The notes below the pieces were generated by a model. It did not search any database, was not told the DNA's origin, and saw nothing but the letters and a program-made list of their open reading frames with translations. From WHSW01 sp963842795 (lineage in GTDB: Bacteria; Actinomycetota; Thermoleophilia; Solirubrobacterales; 70-9), in the NCBI GenBank assembly GCA_963842795.1, contig CAWJHV010000013.1, positions 1-64,000 on the forward strand: a DNA stretch of 64,000 nucleotides, in the 5' to 3' direction. The position numbers and the translations under genes are program-made. Positions 9,092-16,815 of the stretch are shown in pieces. The stretch's first letter is position 1; every line of letters starts with the position of its first letter.

Positions 9092-9996
9092 CTGGACTCG
9101 CAACGGAGACCCTGGAGCACCCGGTCTTCTTTTCCGCGTCCGGGGAGGATCTGTTCGGCATCATCACGGATCCCGTAGGTGAGCCGAAGGGCGTCGGCCT
9201 TGTCCTGGTGATGGCCGGTGGCTTTCTCCCGGCGACCGGCCGAAATCAGCTCTCGGTACGGATCGCGCGCCGCGTCGCCGCCCTGGGCTTCCACGTGCTG
9301 CGATTCGACTACCACGGTGTTGGCGAGAGCAGCGGGCAGATCGAGAGCTACCGGCTCGATCGTCCGTTCGTCGACGACCTGCTGGGCGCCGTTTCCTGTC
9401 TCGAGGCGCACGGGGTGCGGGAGATCGCCACGGCAGGCACCTGCTTCGGCGCGCGTACGGCGCTCGCGTCAGCCAACCGAATCTCGGGGTTGAGAGGAAT
9501 TGCCCTGCTCGCTCCGCCCGTCCGCGACTTCGAGATGGGAGCGATGAGCATCGAGAAGACGCCGACCTCGGCCTTCCTGAAGCGCGCGGTCAGCGCGCAC
9601 GCCCTGCGTGGCCTTCTCAATCCGGGCACCCGCGACCGGTACCGGCGGATTGTCCGCACGAAGCTGGGCTCGACCAGGTCGGCCCGCCGGCTACCGGGCG
9701 CGTCGCGCGAAACCGCGAACGGTGTGAGCCCGCGTTTCGCTGCACCGCTTGCCGAGCTCGGCGCCCGCGGAACCCCCGTCCTGATTGCTTACGGGGAGGA
9801 GGACGAGTTCTACGGCCCGTTTGAGGAAGCGGCGCCGGAGCTGGCCGCGGTGTTCGATTCCCCGGGCTCACGGATCGAGACGCGGATCATTCCCGGAAAG
9901 ATCCACGGCGGCAGCCGGCTCGCGGCGCAAGACGCGATCGCGGACATGATCGAGGAGTGGATGGCCGGCCTGGATGCGGCCCCGGCCGCAGCGTGA
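9088..9996 (+). CDS. Alpha/beta hydrolase similar to exosortase-A-associated hydrolase 1
   Basis: 302 aa from the GTG at 9088, which overlaps the upstream stop as GTGA. The core hydrolase pattern is clear: GLVLVMAGGFLPATGRNQLS, HVLRFDYHGVGESSGQ, elbow AGTCFGARTAL, a late acid region (LIAYGEEDEFYG) and a final His (PGKIHGG). The nucleophile position is Cys (G-T-C-F-G) rather than Ser. It pairs with the Arg-elbow paralogue upstream. Together with the carrier protein and AMP ligase this resembles the hydrolase pair of exosortase-A polysaccharide loci. Its substrate is unknown; thioester release or transfer from the carrier is plausible. Confidence 0.83.
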   Translation: MTGLATETLEHPVFFSASGEDLFGIITDPVGEPKGVGLVLVMAGGFLPATGRNQLSVRIARRVAALGFHVLRFDYHGVGESSGQIESYRLDRPFVDDLLGAVSCLEAHGVREIATAGTCFGARTALASANRISGLRGIALLAPPVRDFEMGAMSIEKTPTSAFLKRAVSAHALRGLLNPGTRDRYRRIVRTKLGSTRSARRLPGASRETANGVSPRFAAPLAELGARGTPVLIAYGEEDEFYGPFEEAAPELAAVFDSPGSRIETRIIPGKIHGGSRLAAQDAIADMIEEWMAGLDAAPAAA

Positions 9997-11609
9997 CCAC
10001 GCTCGACGATCAACTCATGGCGGCGGCGATGGCGCGGCCGGAGGCCCCGGCTGTCGCCGACCGGGAACGCACCGTTTCGTACGGCGAGCTCGACGAGAGC
10101 GCCGGCCGGCTGGCCACCGTGCTCGTCGAGAGTGGCGTCCGCCGGGGCGATCGGGTCGCGATCTACCTCGACAAGTCGGTGGAGGCGGTCGTGGCCGTCT
10201 ACGGGGTCCTGAAGGCCGGTGGTTGCTACGTCCCGCTCGACCCGCACGCGCCGCCCTCCCGGCTTGGTTACGTCGCGAGCGATGCGGACATCCGCGTGAT
10301 GGTTACCGGGGCGGAGAAGGCCCCACAATGGCCCTCGCTTCATGCCGGGGGGGCGCGCCTGGAGTCGATCGTGGTACTGAACGCCGACGAGGGCGTCACG
10401 GCGCCGACCGGAGCACAGCTGATCACGGCGCGCGACGTCGCCGGCGCGGAGCTGCAGGCCGACGTCCGTGGCCGAACGGATTCGGACCTCGCCTACATCC
10501 TGTACACGTCAGGGTCGACGGGCAAGCCGAAGGGCGTCACGCTCACGCACCGCAACTGCCTCGCGTTCGTCGAGTGGGCCGTTGATGAGTTCGCGGTCGC
10601 CGCGGACGACCGCCTCTCCAGCCACGCCCCGCTTCACTTCGACCTGTCGACGTTCGACCTCTTCGCCGCCTCGCTCGCGGGCGCCGCGGTCGTGCTCGTA
10701 CCCCCGGAGACCTCAGTGTTCCCCGCGGCGATACGGCGCTTCATCGAGCTCAACGAGATCACCGTCTGGTACTCCGTGCCGTCCATCCTGAGCATGCTCG
10801 CCGCCCGGGGAGGCCTTTCGCAAGGCGACCTGCCGCGCCTGCGGCGGATTCTGTTCGCGGGCGAGGTCTTCCCGACGAAGTACCTCCGCACGCTCATGAA
10901 CCTGCTGCCGCATGTCGGCTTCGCCAACCTGTACGGCCCCACCGAGACGAATGTCTGCACCTGGTACGAGGTCCCGATCCTGCCCGCGGACATGACGGAA
11001 GCGATTCCGATCGGGAAGGCAATCTCCGGGGTCGAGGCGTTCGCCTTGACGAAGGATAGGCGGGTGGCCGTCCCGGGTGAGGTCGGAGAGCTGCACGTGC
11101 GCGGCCCTACCGTCATGACGGGTTACTGGGGTGATCCGGAACGAAGCGCACGTGCGCTCGTGCCCGACATTCGCGGAGCGACCCCCGCGGGAGTCGCGTA
11201 CCGGACCGGTGACCTCGTTCAGGAGATGGACGACGGCAACTACCGCTTTCTCGGCAGGCGCGACCACCAGATCAAGAGCCGCGGTCATCGCGTCGAGTTG
11301 GGCGACATCGAGGCGGCCCTCTACGCTCACCCGGCCGTGGTCGAGTGCGCCGTCCTGGCGATCCCCGACGAGCTGGTGACGAACCGGATCAAGGCCTACG
11401 TCGTGACCCGCGACACCGACTCGAAGGCGAGCCTGATCTCGTTCTGCTCGGAGCGCATCCCCGCCTACATGATCCCCGAGCTCTTCGAGTTCCGGGAGGC
11501 ATTGCCGAAGACGTCGACCGGCAAGATCGACAGGCAGGCTCTGGCCGTTGACGCCACCACGGCTGTCCGGGACGCACCGGACCCGACCGCGGCGGGCGTT
11601 CGAAGCTAG
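9993..11609 (+). CDS. AMP-dependent acyl/amino-acid ligase (stand-alone adenylation enzyme)
   Basis: 538 aa from the GTG at 9993, again overlapping the previous stop as GTGA. All adenylation core motifs are present: LAYILYTSGSTGKPKG (A3), HAPLHFDLSTFDLF, NLYGPTETN (A5), GELHVRGP, YRTGDLV, LGRRDHQIKSRGHRVELGDIE (A8) and the catalytic lysine in PKTSTGKIDRQAL (A10). It activates a carboxylate or amino acid with ATP and most probably loads the carrier protein at 7917. The HAPLHFDLSTFDLF stretch is the type found in prolyl-carrier ligases and in exosortase-A-associated AMP ligases. Specificity cannot be read reliably from the sequence. Confidence 0.9.
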   Translation: MTTLDDQLMAAAMARPEAPAVADRERTVSYGELDESAGRLATVLVESGVRRGDRVAIYLDKSVEAVVAVYGVLKAGGCYVPLDPHAPPSRLGYVASDADIRVMVTGAEKAPQWPSLHAGGARLESIVVLNADEGVTAPTGAQLITARDVAGAELQADVRGRTDSDLAYILYTSGSTGKPKGVTLTHRNCLAFVEWAVDEFAVAADDRLSSHAPLHFDLSTFDLFAASLAGAAVVLVPPETSVFPAAIRRFIELNEITVWYSVPSILSMLAARGGLSQGDLPRLRRILFAGEVFPTKYLRTLMNLLPHVGFANLYGPTETNVCTWYEVPILPADMTEAIPIGKAISGVEAFALTKDRRVAVPGEVGELHVRGPTVMTGYWGDPERSARALVPDIRGATPAGVAYRTGDLVQEMDDGNYRFLGRRDHQIKSRGHRVELGDIEAALYAHPAVVECAVLAIPDELVTNRIKAYVVTRDTDSKASLISFCSERIPAYMIPELFEFREALPKTSTGKIDRQALAVDATTAVRDAPDPTAAGVRS

Positions 11610-11639
11610 CCGCGAACCACCGGTGACCAGCGAACGTGC

Positions 11640-11667
11640 GAGAAGGGCCCGAAATCGGGCCCTTCTC
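11640..11667. terminator. Bidirectional terminator between the AMP-ligase gene and the minus-strand repeat-protein gene
   Basis: A perfect 13-bp stem (GAGAAGGGCCCGA / TCGGGCCCTTCTC) with a 2-nt loop sits 31 bases after the ligase stop and about 45 bases beyond the stop of the convergent gene at 11711. It can serve both. Confidence 0.75.
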
Positions 11668-11710
11668 GCGATGCATGCTTCTCTCTTGGCGGCGTTCGTG
11701 CCGCGACCCG

Positions 11711-12316
11711 CTACGTCGGGCCGTCGGTGATCACTTCGCAGCGGACGAACGTATCGATCCCTGAACCGCCGGTGCAGGTGTCGAAGCCGGCGCCGCCGTC
11801 GAGGTCGTCCTGGCCGCCGTCGCCGTTGAGCGTGTCATCCGCGGGACCTCCGAAGACGTCGTCCTGGCCCTTGTTGCCGTGGAGGTCGTCGCGGCCGCCC
11901 GCACCGAGAACATCGTCGGCGTTCGAGGCGCCGGTGACAATGTCGCCGCCGCCGGCACCGTCGACCGAGTCGCGACCGCCACCGCCGTTGACGGAGTCGG
12001 GCCCGGCCCCGCTGTGAAGCTGGTCGTCGTCTGCGCCGCCGTCGAGGGTGTCGGTGCCCTGGAACGAGCACACCTTGTCCACGCCGCGGAGCGCGTTGAT
12101 CGTCTCGGGGCCCGACGTCCCGATCAGGACGTCGTTGCCGTCGGTCGGCGAGCCCGTCGAGGTCAGCCCGAAGCAGGTACGTGGGGGCCGCTTGGACGTG
12201 AACTGGCCGCTGGCCTGGGATGTGCCGAGCGCGACAACGCAGGCGACTGCCAGAACCACCGCAAGCGGGCCTGTCCATCGAGTAGAGCGCCGCCCGCGTG
12301 TGACGTATCGAAGCAT
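11711..12316 (-). CDS. Small secreted protein made almost entirely of calcium-binding repeats
   Basis: 201 aa from the ATG at 12316, which has GGAAGG upstream; longer in-frame extensions lack a signal-peptide start. A signal peptide (GPLAVVLAVACVVALGTSQASG) is followed within about 20 residues by the repeat domain: CFGLTSTGSPTDGNDVLIGT, then GGADDDQL, GGGGRDSV, GAGGRDDL and GDGGQDDL type nonapeptides, ending CEVITDGPT. It is a paralogue of the C-termini at 150 and 12487 without their N-terminal domains. Likely an extracellular Ca2+-dependent matrix or adhesion component. Confidence 0.83.
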   Translation of the reverse strand: MLRYVTRGRRSTRWTGPLAVVLAVACVVALGTSQASGQFTSKRPPRTCFGLTSTGSPTDGNDVLIGTSGPETINALRGVDKVCSFQGTDTLDGGADDDQLHSGAGPDSVNGGGGRDSVDGAGGGDIVTGASNADDVLGAGGRDDLHGNKGQDDVFGGPADDTLNGDGGQDDLDGGAGFDTCTGGSGIDTFVRCEVITDGPT

Positions 12317-12420
12317 GATCAGCCTTCCGTGATGCTGAGATTGCGAGTGAGTACTTGCCTCACATGAACGGCGTCGACGGCATGGTTCTTGCGGGCCAAC
12401 GAGCGAGGGGTCGAACAACG

Positions 12421-12448
12421 GAAGAGGGCCCCGATTGGGGCCCTCTTC
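12421..12448 (-). terminator. Terminator of the large calcium-binding-repeat gene
   Basis: A perfect 12-bp stem (GAAGAGGGCCCC / GGGGCCCTCTTC) with a GATT loop lies just beyond the stop codon at 12487. It also sits upstream of the next minus-strand gene and so separates the two paralogues. Confidence 0.75.
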
Positions 12449-12486
12449 TCTGCTCTATCGCCTTTGCGAAGGTTGCGCCGCGACCG

Positions 12487-14055
12487 CTACGTCGGGCCGT
12501 CGGTGATCACCTCGCAGTTGACGAACGTGTCTTGCCCGGGCCCGCCGGTGCACGTGTCGAAACCGGGGCCGCCGTCGAGGTGGTCGGCCCAGGTCTGGCC
12601 GTTGAGCGTGTCGTCGCCGGCTCCGCCGTCGAGATCGTCATCGCCCTTGTTGCCGTTCAGGGTGTCGTTGTCGCCGTCACCGTTGAGGTCGTCGGCGTTC
12701 GTGCCGCCGGCAACGGTGTCGTCTCCGTCCCCGCCGTCGACCGCGTCGTGACCGCCACTGGCGTTGACGATGTCCGCTCCGGGCCCGGCATCGATCAGAT
12801 CGAAGCCGGGTCCACCCACGACGTTGTCCGCGCCCTCGAGCGAGCAGACCTTGTCCGCGCCCTTACGGGCGTTGATCGCGTCGGGGTCCGCTGTCCCGAT
12901 CAGCACGTCGTCGCCGTTGGTCGGCGAGCCGGTGGAGGGTGAGCCGAAGCAACCGACTTCGACCTCCGCCTCCGCCGTGGTCTGGATCACGAACAGGAAC
13001 AGGTTGTCGTCAGACGACGGGTTCTGTGTGTCGATGACGAGGTCGGTGTCCCCGTCGCTCAGGAACGGAGCCAGGTTGTAGAACTCGTCATCCTCGACCC
13101 GCGGGCTGCCTGCGTCCGCCGGCTCCTGGGTCGGGTCGGCCGGGTTGTCGATGCTGTCCCCGACGCCGCCCACGGTAATCAGCGCGCCGTTGCTCAGGAA
13201 GCCGTCGTCGAAGTTCCCGAGGCACCTGGTCAGCGGGCTCCCGTTGACGTCAACGTGGGACGACTGGTTGGTGTTATCGCCGCACTGGTGCGTTCCAGCG
13301 TCCCCTGAAGTCTCGACCGGACCGCCGCCCGGCCCAGGGATCGTGTTGTCCTGCGCCGAGAATCCGCTCCCGGCCGACATCGTCGCGCTGAATCCGGGCG
13401 TGCTCGTGTCGATCGGGTCAACGAAGTTGAACGTGACCTGATCGCCGGCCTGGTTCGAGCCGCCGTCGAGCACTGCGATCGTCGCCTCCGGCAGGCCCGG
13501 ATTCGAGTAGATCACCACGAGAGCGACCCCATCCAGCCCGGCGGGGCCGCCGCCGGGATCGCTGTTGATCGCGAAGTCGGTCAGCGCATTCACAGTCGTA
13601 TCGCCAGGGCCACCGACCTTGTCGGCGACCTGGCTGGTGACGTCCGCACGAGCCGTCGACAGCAAGCAACACAGGCCCGGCTCCGAGTTCGTCAGGTACT
13701 CCAGGGTGACGACGGTGCCGTCGAAGTCGATGTCCAGGTGCGAGGCGGGCGGCGGGTTCTCGCCGTAGTACGTGCCGTAGAGATATGCCTGCTCTACGGT
13801 GGACCCCGCAGGAACGTCGGCTGTCACCACACCTCCGGTGGTGGCATTTTGGCCGAGACCGTCAGCCGAGTAGCCGCCGTTGCCGACGAACGTCGCCGTG
13901 TCGCCGGGGCTTGGCTTCAGCAGTTGGAGCGTCGCGCTCGCGCTCGTCGCCTGGACGAGTAGCAAGGCGAACGCCGCGAGAGCGGCGAGCATCCCGGCTC
14001 TGAGCAGACGGCCGCTTCCGCCTGAATGGCTCCTGACCGACACTGGATTCCTCAT
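12487..14055 (-). CDS. Secreted protein with DUF3344-like N-terminal region and calcium-binding repeats
   Basis: 522 aa from the ATG at 14055 (GGAG upstream). Signal peptide: AGMLAALAAFALLLVQATSASA. Residues of about 35-370 form a beta-rich extracellular domain (VEQAYLYGTYYGENPPPASHL, GVALVVIYSNPG, APFLSDGDTDLVIDTQNPS), resembling DUF3344-type surface proteins. The rest is the nonapeptide repeat region shared with its paralogues, ending CEVITDGPT. Paired Cys (GLCC) and negative charge fit a secreted Ca2+-binding protein. Parts of the 3' half are nearly identical at DNA level to the gene at 150, which implies recent duplication or gene conversion. Confidence 0.83.
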   Translation of the reverse strand: MRNPVSVRSHSGGSGRLLRAGMLAALAAFALLLVQATSASATLQLLKPSPGDTATFVGNGGYSADGLGQNATTGGVVTADVPAGSTVEQAYLYGTYYGENPPPASHLDIDFDGTVVTLEYLTNSEPGLCCLLSTARADVTSQVADKVGGPGDTTVNALTDFAINSDPGGGPAGLDGVALVVIYSNPGLPEATIAVLDGGSNQAGDQVTFNFVDPIDTSTPGFSATMSAGSGFSAQDNTIPGPGGGPVETSGDAGTHQCGDNTNQSSHVDVNGSPLTRCLGNFDDGFLSNGALITVGGVGDSIDNPADPTQEPADAGSPRVEDDEFYNLAPFLSDGDTDLVIDTQNPSSDDNLFLFVIQTTAEAEVEVGCFGSPSTGSPTNGDDVLIGTADPDAINARKGADKVCSLEGADNVVGGPGFDLIDAGPGADIVNASGGHDAVDGGDGDDTVAGGTNADDLNGDGDNDTLNGNKGDDDLDGGAGDDTLNGQTWADHLDGGPGFDTCTGGPGQDTFVNCEVITDGPT

Positions 14056-14093
14056 CCTGGGCGCTCCTTCTCCGGTTCTCGATCCCGTCCGGG

Positions 14094-14112
14094 GGTTGGA
14101 CAATGTCCAACC
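14094..14112. promoter_or_regulatory. 19-bp perfect palindrome, candidate operator
   Basis: GGTTGGACA-A-TGTCCAACC is a perfect 9+9 inverted repeat with one central base, 39 bases upstream of the minus-strand ATG at 14055 and about 108 bases upstream of the plus-strand ABC-transporter gene. Its place in a divergent intergenic region fits a dimeric repressor site. A hairpin role cannot be excluded. Confidence 0.45.
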
Positions 14113-14219
14113 TCCCCCATGGCCCGTAGCGGGTCAAGATGAAATAAGTAGGGTCGCGGAGCGTCCAATCGCCGTGCCTGAGGCGGAAAAACGCCCAGTC
14201 GCGAACCGTTGTCCGGTCG

Positions 14220-14981
14220 ATGGCGGGATCTCGTGCCGAGACGGTGGACTCAGGGACGGCCGCGGTTCATGAGCCGCTGCGCGCCGTAGCCGCCGGCCAC
14301 CCCCGGGAGCCGGGCCACGACCATGCGTCCCCGACCCTGCGGCTCTCCGCAGTGGTCAAACGCTGGCCCAGGCTCGAGTATCCCGTCCTCGACCACGTAA
14401 GCCTCTCGGTCGAGCCAGGTCAGGCAATCCACATCGCAGGACGCAACGGCGTCGGCAAGACGACCATGCTGCGGGTGATCTCGGGACTGATCAGGCCTGA
14501 CAGTGGAACCCTGTCGCTCAACGAGCTCGATCCCGAAAATGATCGGCGTGCCTATCAGCGCGCGATCGCGTTCTTTGCAGCGGGCGACCGCGGGCTGTAC
14601 GCGCGCCTCCCCGTACGCCGTCATCTCGATTTCTGGGCCCGGATCGCGCTCGTACCGCGGGCGAGCCGGCGCGACACCATCGAGAGAGCCATCGTCAGGT
14701 TTGGGCTCGAGGAGCTGGCGACGCGACGTGTCGACCGCCTCTCGATGGGCCAGCGTCAACGCGTCCGGCTCGCCGGGCTGCTTTTGCACCAACCCCGGCT
14801 CGTGCTGCTCGATGAGCCGCTCAACAGTCTCGACGATGACGCGATCGTCTTGATGGTCCAGACGCTCGGCGAGGTCACCGACTTTGGAGGCTCACTCGTC
14901 TGGTGCTCGCCGTCGGCGGACCGATCCGCGTTCGCGTTCGATCGATCATATGAGCTCGCCCACGGAAGGCTCGAGGGTTAA
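14220..14981 (+). CDS. ABC transporter ATP-binding protein (probable lasso peptide exporter subunit)
   Basis: 253 aa. Walker A GRNGVGKTT, ABC signature LSMGQRQR and Walker B LVLLDEP are all intact. The first 40 residues are a non-conserved, Ala/Pro-rich extension, so the true start may be a little downstream. It overlaps by one base the permease gene that follows. With the B1 and B2 genes after that, it forms one plus-strand operon. Lasso clusters usually encode a single fused exporter (D). A two-gene ABC-2 exporter would do the same job: export of, and self-immunity to, the peptide (inference). Confidence 0.85.
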   Translation: MAGSRAETVDSGTAAVHEPLRAVAAGHPREPGHDHASPTLRLSAVVKRWPRLEYPVLDHVSLSVEPGQAIHIAGRNGVGKTTMLRVISGLIRPDSGTLSLNELDPENDRRAYQRAIAFFAAGDRGLYARLPVRRHLDFWARIALVPRASRRDTIERAIVRFGLEELATRRVDRLSMGQRQRVRLAGLLLHQPRLVLLDEPLNSLDDDAIVLMVQTLGEVTDFGGSLVWCSPSADRSAFAFDRSYELAHGRLEG

Positions 14982-15793
14982 TGGCCCGCGCACTCCAGTA
15001 TGCCGGGGGCGTCGCTGCGATCGTTCAGCGCGATTTCTCGCTCTTCGTCAGCTACAGGTTCACCGTGGTCACCCAAACCCTCACGGTCCTGTTCACGTTG
15101 ACGATCTTCTACTACGTCTCGCGGCTCGTGACCATCGGAGAGTTCGAGAGCCCCGACGATTACTACGCGTACGTGGTGGTCGGCATCCTGACTCTCGAGG
15201 TGGTCAGCTCCGTCTTGATCCTCATGCCCACCACGGTTCGCCAGGAATTGATTGCGGGCACCTTCGAACGCTTGGTGCTCTCGCCCTTCGGCGCGATCGC
15301 AAGCGTGGCGTCGATGGCGCTGTTCCCACTTCTCTGGTCCGTCGTCCGGGCCTCGCTCATGGTTGCTTTCGCGACCCTGATCTTCGATCTACCTCTGCAG
15401 GGTCCCGAAGCGCTGCTTGCGATTCCGACGGCCGCACTGATCTCGATGAGCTTCGTGCCGTTCGGCCTGATGCTCGCGGGCCTGATTCTGCTCGTCAAGC
15501 AATCGCTGGGAGCGGGCACGTGGATCGTAGCCGCGATAACGCTCGTGGCGGGTTTTTACTTTCCCGTGAGCCTGTTGCCCGACTGGATTCGATGGGTGTC
15601 CGAGGTGCAGCCGTTCACACCGGCAGTGGAGCTGATGCGCTACCTGATCGTTGGCACGGAGATGAGCCAGCCGGCTTGGAGCGCCGTTTTCCAGCTGATT
15701 CTGTTCACCGCAGTGCTGCTCCCGGTCTCGCTGTGGGTCATCGCCCGGGCGATCCGGATCGGAAGACGCCGCGGGACCATCATTGAGTACTAA
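14981..15793 (+). CDS. ABC-2-type transporter permease
   Basis: 270 aa with about six hydrophobic segments: FTVVTQTLTVLFTLTIFYY, VVVGILTLEVVSSVLILMP, MALFPLLWSVVRASLMVAF, LISMSFVPFGLMLAGLIL, WIVAAITLVAGFYFPVSLLP and AVFQLILFTAVLLPVSLWVI. The pattern is that of ABC-2 permeases. The conserved polar stretch ending in PVSLLPDWIRWVSEVQPFTPAVELMR is typical of drug/polysaccharide exporters of this class. Its ATG overlaps the last base of the ATPase gene (stop at 14979-14981), so the two are translationally coupled. Confidence 0.87.
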   Translation: MARALQYAGGVAAIVQRDFSLFVSYRFTVVTQTLTVLFTLTIFYYVSRLVTIGEFESPDDYYAYVVVGILTLEVVSSVLILMPTTVRQELIAGTFERLVLSPFGAIASVASMALFPLLWSVVRASLMVAFATLIFDLPLQGPEALLAIPTAALISMSFVPFGLMLAGLILLVKQSLGAGTWIVAAITLVAGFYFPVSLLPDWIRWVSEVQPFTPAVELMRYLIVGTEMSQPAWSAVFQLILFTAVLLPVSLWVIARAIRIGRRRGTIIEY

Positions 15794-15808
15794 CGACGAG
15801 AGGATTGA

Positions 15809-16117
15809 ATGCCAAGCTCGATGCGAAACAAGCCGGTGATCTTGGATGCGCGCATAACGATTCCCGACGATGTTGTTCATCGCACCTTCGCGGCAGAAAC
15901 GGTCGTGCTCAACCTCGAAAGCGGGAAGTACCACGGTCTCAACCCAACAGGTGGCCACATGTTCGAGGTTCTCGCCAAGGTCGGAAGCGTGAGAGAGGCA
16001 GCTGGCCTACTCGCAGATGAGTACGGTCGGCCGTTCGACGAGATTGCGAGCGACCTGTGCGGGTTTTGCCTCGACCTCGAGCGACGGGGGCTGATCGTCC
16101 TCAGTGCCGACGCCTGA
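15809..16117 (+). CDS. PqqD-family RiPP recognition protein, lasso peptide B1
   Basis: 102 aa, the size of a stand-alone PqqD-like RiPP recognition element. Core motifs: VVLNLESGKYHGLNPTGGHMFEVL, then a helical DEYGRPFDEIASDLCGFCLDLERRGLI tail. In lasso biosynthesis this protein binds the precursor leader (YxxPxLxxxG) and presents it to the protease and cyclase. The B2 gene starts 14 bases before its end, which fits translational coupling. PqqD-like proteins also occur in HprK-related polysaccharide gene sets, but the adjacent B2, cyclase and precursor make the lasso role much more likely. Confidence 0.9.
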   Translation: MPSSMRNKPVILDARITIPDDVVHRTFAAETVVLNLESGKYHGLNPTGGHMFEVLAKVGSVREAAGLLADEYGRPFDEIASDLCGFCLDLERRGLIVLSADA

Positions 16118-16586
16118 TCATCCAAGGACATCGATCTCGCCGGAGCGGATTCGCTCCACCGATCTACCACCGACGCTGACCGCGCGGCTCCGGCCCTGGC
16201 CCCGGCTGAAGCTGGCGACGGAAATAGTCGCCATTTACGCGAACGTGCGCTGGCAACTCGCCCGCAAGGAGCTGCCCGCCGCGGTTGACGCACTGCGCCG
16301 GCTCGCGGTGGACCCTCCCAAGGAGGTCTCCGAGCAGACCTATTTCGAAGCGGGCCGCCTCGCGTGGGCGGTGCAGCGAACACTGCGCGTCGTGCCCACG
16401 GACTCCCGCTGTCTGATGCAGTCGCTGGTCCTCACCCGCCTGCTCGCGCGGAGGGGGATCTCGAGTTCTCTCGTGATCGGAGTTCGGCCCGCCGGCGAGT
16501 TCGAGGCTCACGCATGGGTCGAGTACTGCGAGCGCGCTCTGCTACCAGGCGACCAGGGGATCTACGAGCCACTTACCGAGCTCTAG
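16104..16586 (+). CDS. Transglutaminase-like leader peptidase, lasso peptide B2
   Basis: 160 aa, the usual size of split-B lasso proteases. The catalytic Cys is Cys103 in PTDSRCLMQSLVLTRLLARRG and the His is His136 in FEAHAWVEY; both are the conserved signatures of the lasso B2 / transglutaminase-like superfamily. With B1 it cleaves the precursor leader two residues after the conserved Thr. The GTG start at 16104 lies inside the B1 gene. A hairpin terminator follows within 10 bases, and the precursor gene lies on the opposite strand just beyond it. Confidence 0.92.
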   Translation: MPTPDHPRTSISPERIRSTDLPPTLTARLRPWPRLKLATEIVAIYANVRWQLARKELPAAVDALRRLAVDPPKEVSEQTYFEAGRLAWAVQRTLRVVPTDSRCLMQSLVLTRLLARRGISSSLVIGVRPAGEFEAHAWVEYCERALLPGDQGIYEPLTEL

Positions 16587-16593
16587 CTGGATA

Positions 16594-16631
16594 GCAGACG
16601 AGGATCACGCCTTGGCGCGGTCCTCGCCTGC
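16594..16631. terminator. Bidirectional terminator between lasso B2 and the precursor gene
   Basis: A long hairpin centred on 16612 has a 13-bp stem (CGAGGATCACGCC against GGCGCGGTCCTCG), with one G-U wobble and one mismatch, plus weak outer pairing. It lies between the plus-strand B2 stop (16586) and the minus-strand precursor stop (16641). Confidence 0.65.
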
Positions 16632-16640
16632 CACCTCATC

Positions 16641-16802
16641 TCAGCTGAATCCGACCTGGACGGGGGCTCCGAACGGGACGTCCGTAACCGGGGCGGGTGC
16701 GTGCGTCGCGGTCAGCTCCTGGAGGTCGCCGTAGTCCGACACCTCAGGACGCGCGTACTCCGGCGCCTCATCCGCCGGCCGGTCAATCTTGCGCTGCTCC
16801 AT
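16641..16802 (-). CDS. Lasso peptide precursor (A gene)
   Basis: 53 aa on the minus strand. The leader carries the classical lasso motif YARPEVSDYGDLQELT at residues 16-31 (Y-x2-P-x-hydrophobic-x3-G, with the essential Thr at leader position -2). Cleavage after Ala32 leaves a 21-aa core. It starts THAPAPVTD, so the amine of Thr1 can close a 9-membered ring on Asp9, and continues as a tail VPFGAPVQVGFS ending in Ser. A very strong Shine-Dalgarno precedes the ATG. From composition I calculate a neutral monoisotopic mass near 2075.05 Da after ring closure. It lies downstream of the cyclase gene in the same direction. I do not recognise this core as a known lasso peptide. Confidence 0.9.
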   Translation of the reverse strand: MEQRKIDRPADEAPEYARPEVSDYGDLQELTATHAPAPVTDVPFGAPVQVGFS

Positions 16803-16806
16803 GTTT

Positions 16807-16815
16807 CACCTCCTC
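16807..16815 (-). promoter_or_regulatory. Strong ribosome-binding site of the lasso precursor gene
   Basis: On the minus strand GAGGAGGTG lies 4 nt before the ATG at 16802. It is a near-complete anti-Shine-Dalgarno match, stronger than most in the window. This fits high translation of a small precursor and fixes its start. Confidence 0.75.

Noticed and set aside
9993..11609. Adenylation enzyme as part of a nonribosomal peptide synthetase
   Set aside because: No condensation or thiolation domain is fused, and no other NRPS module is present; it stands alone with a separate carrier protein.
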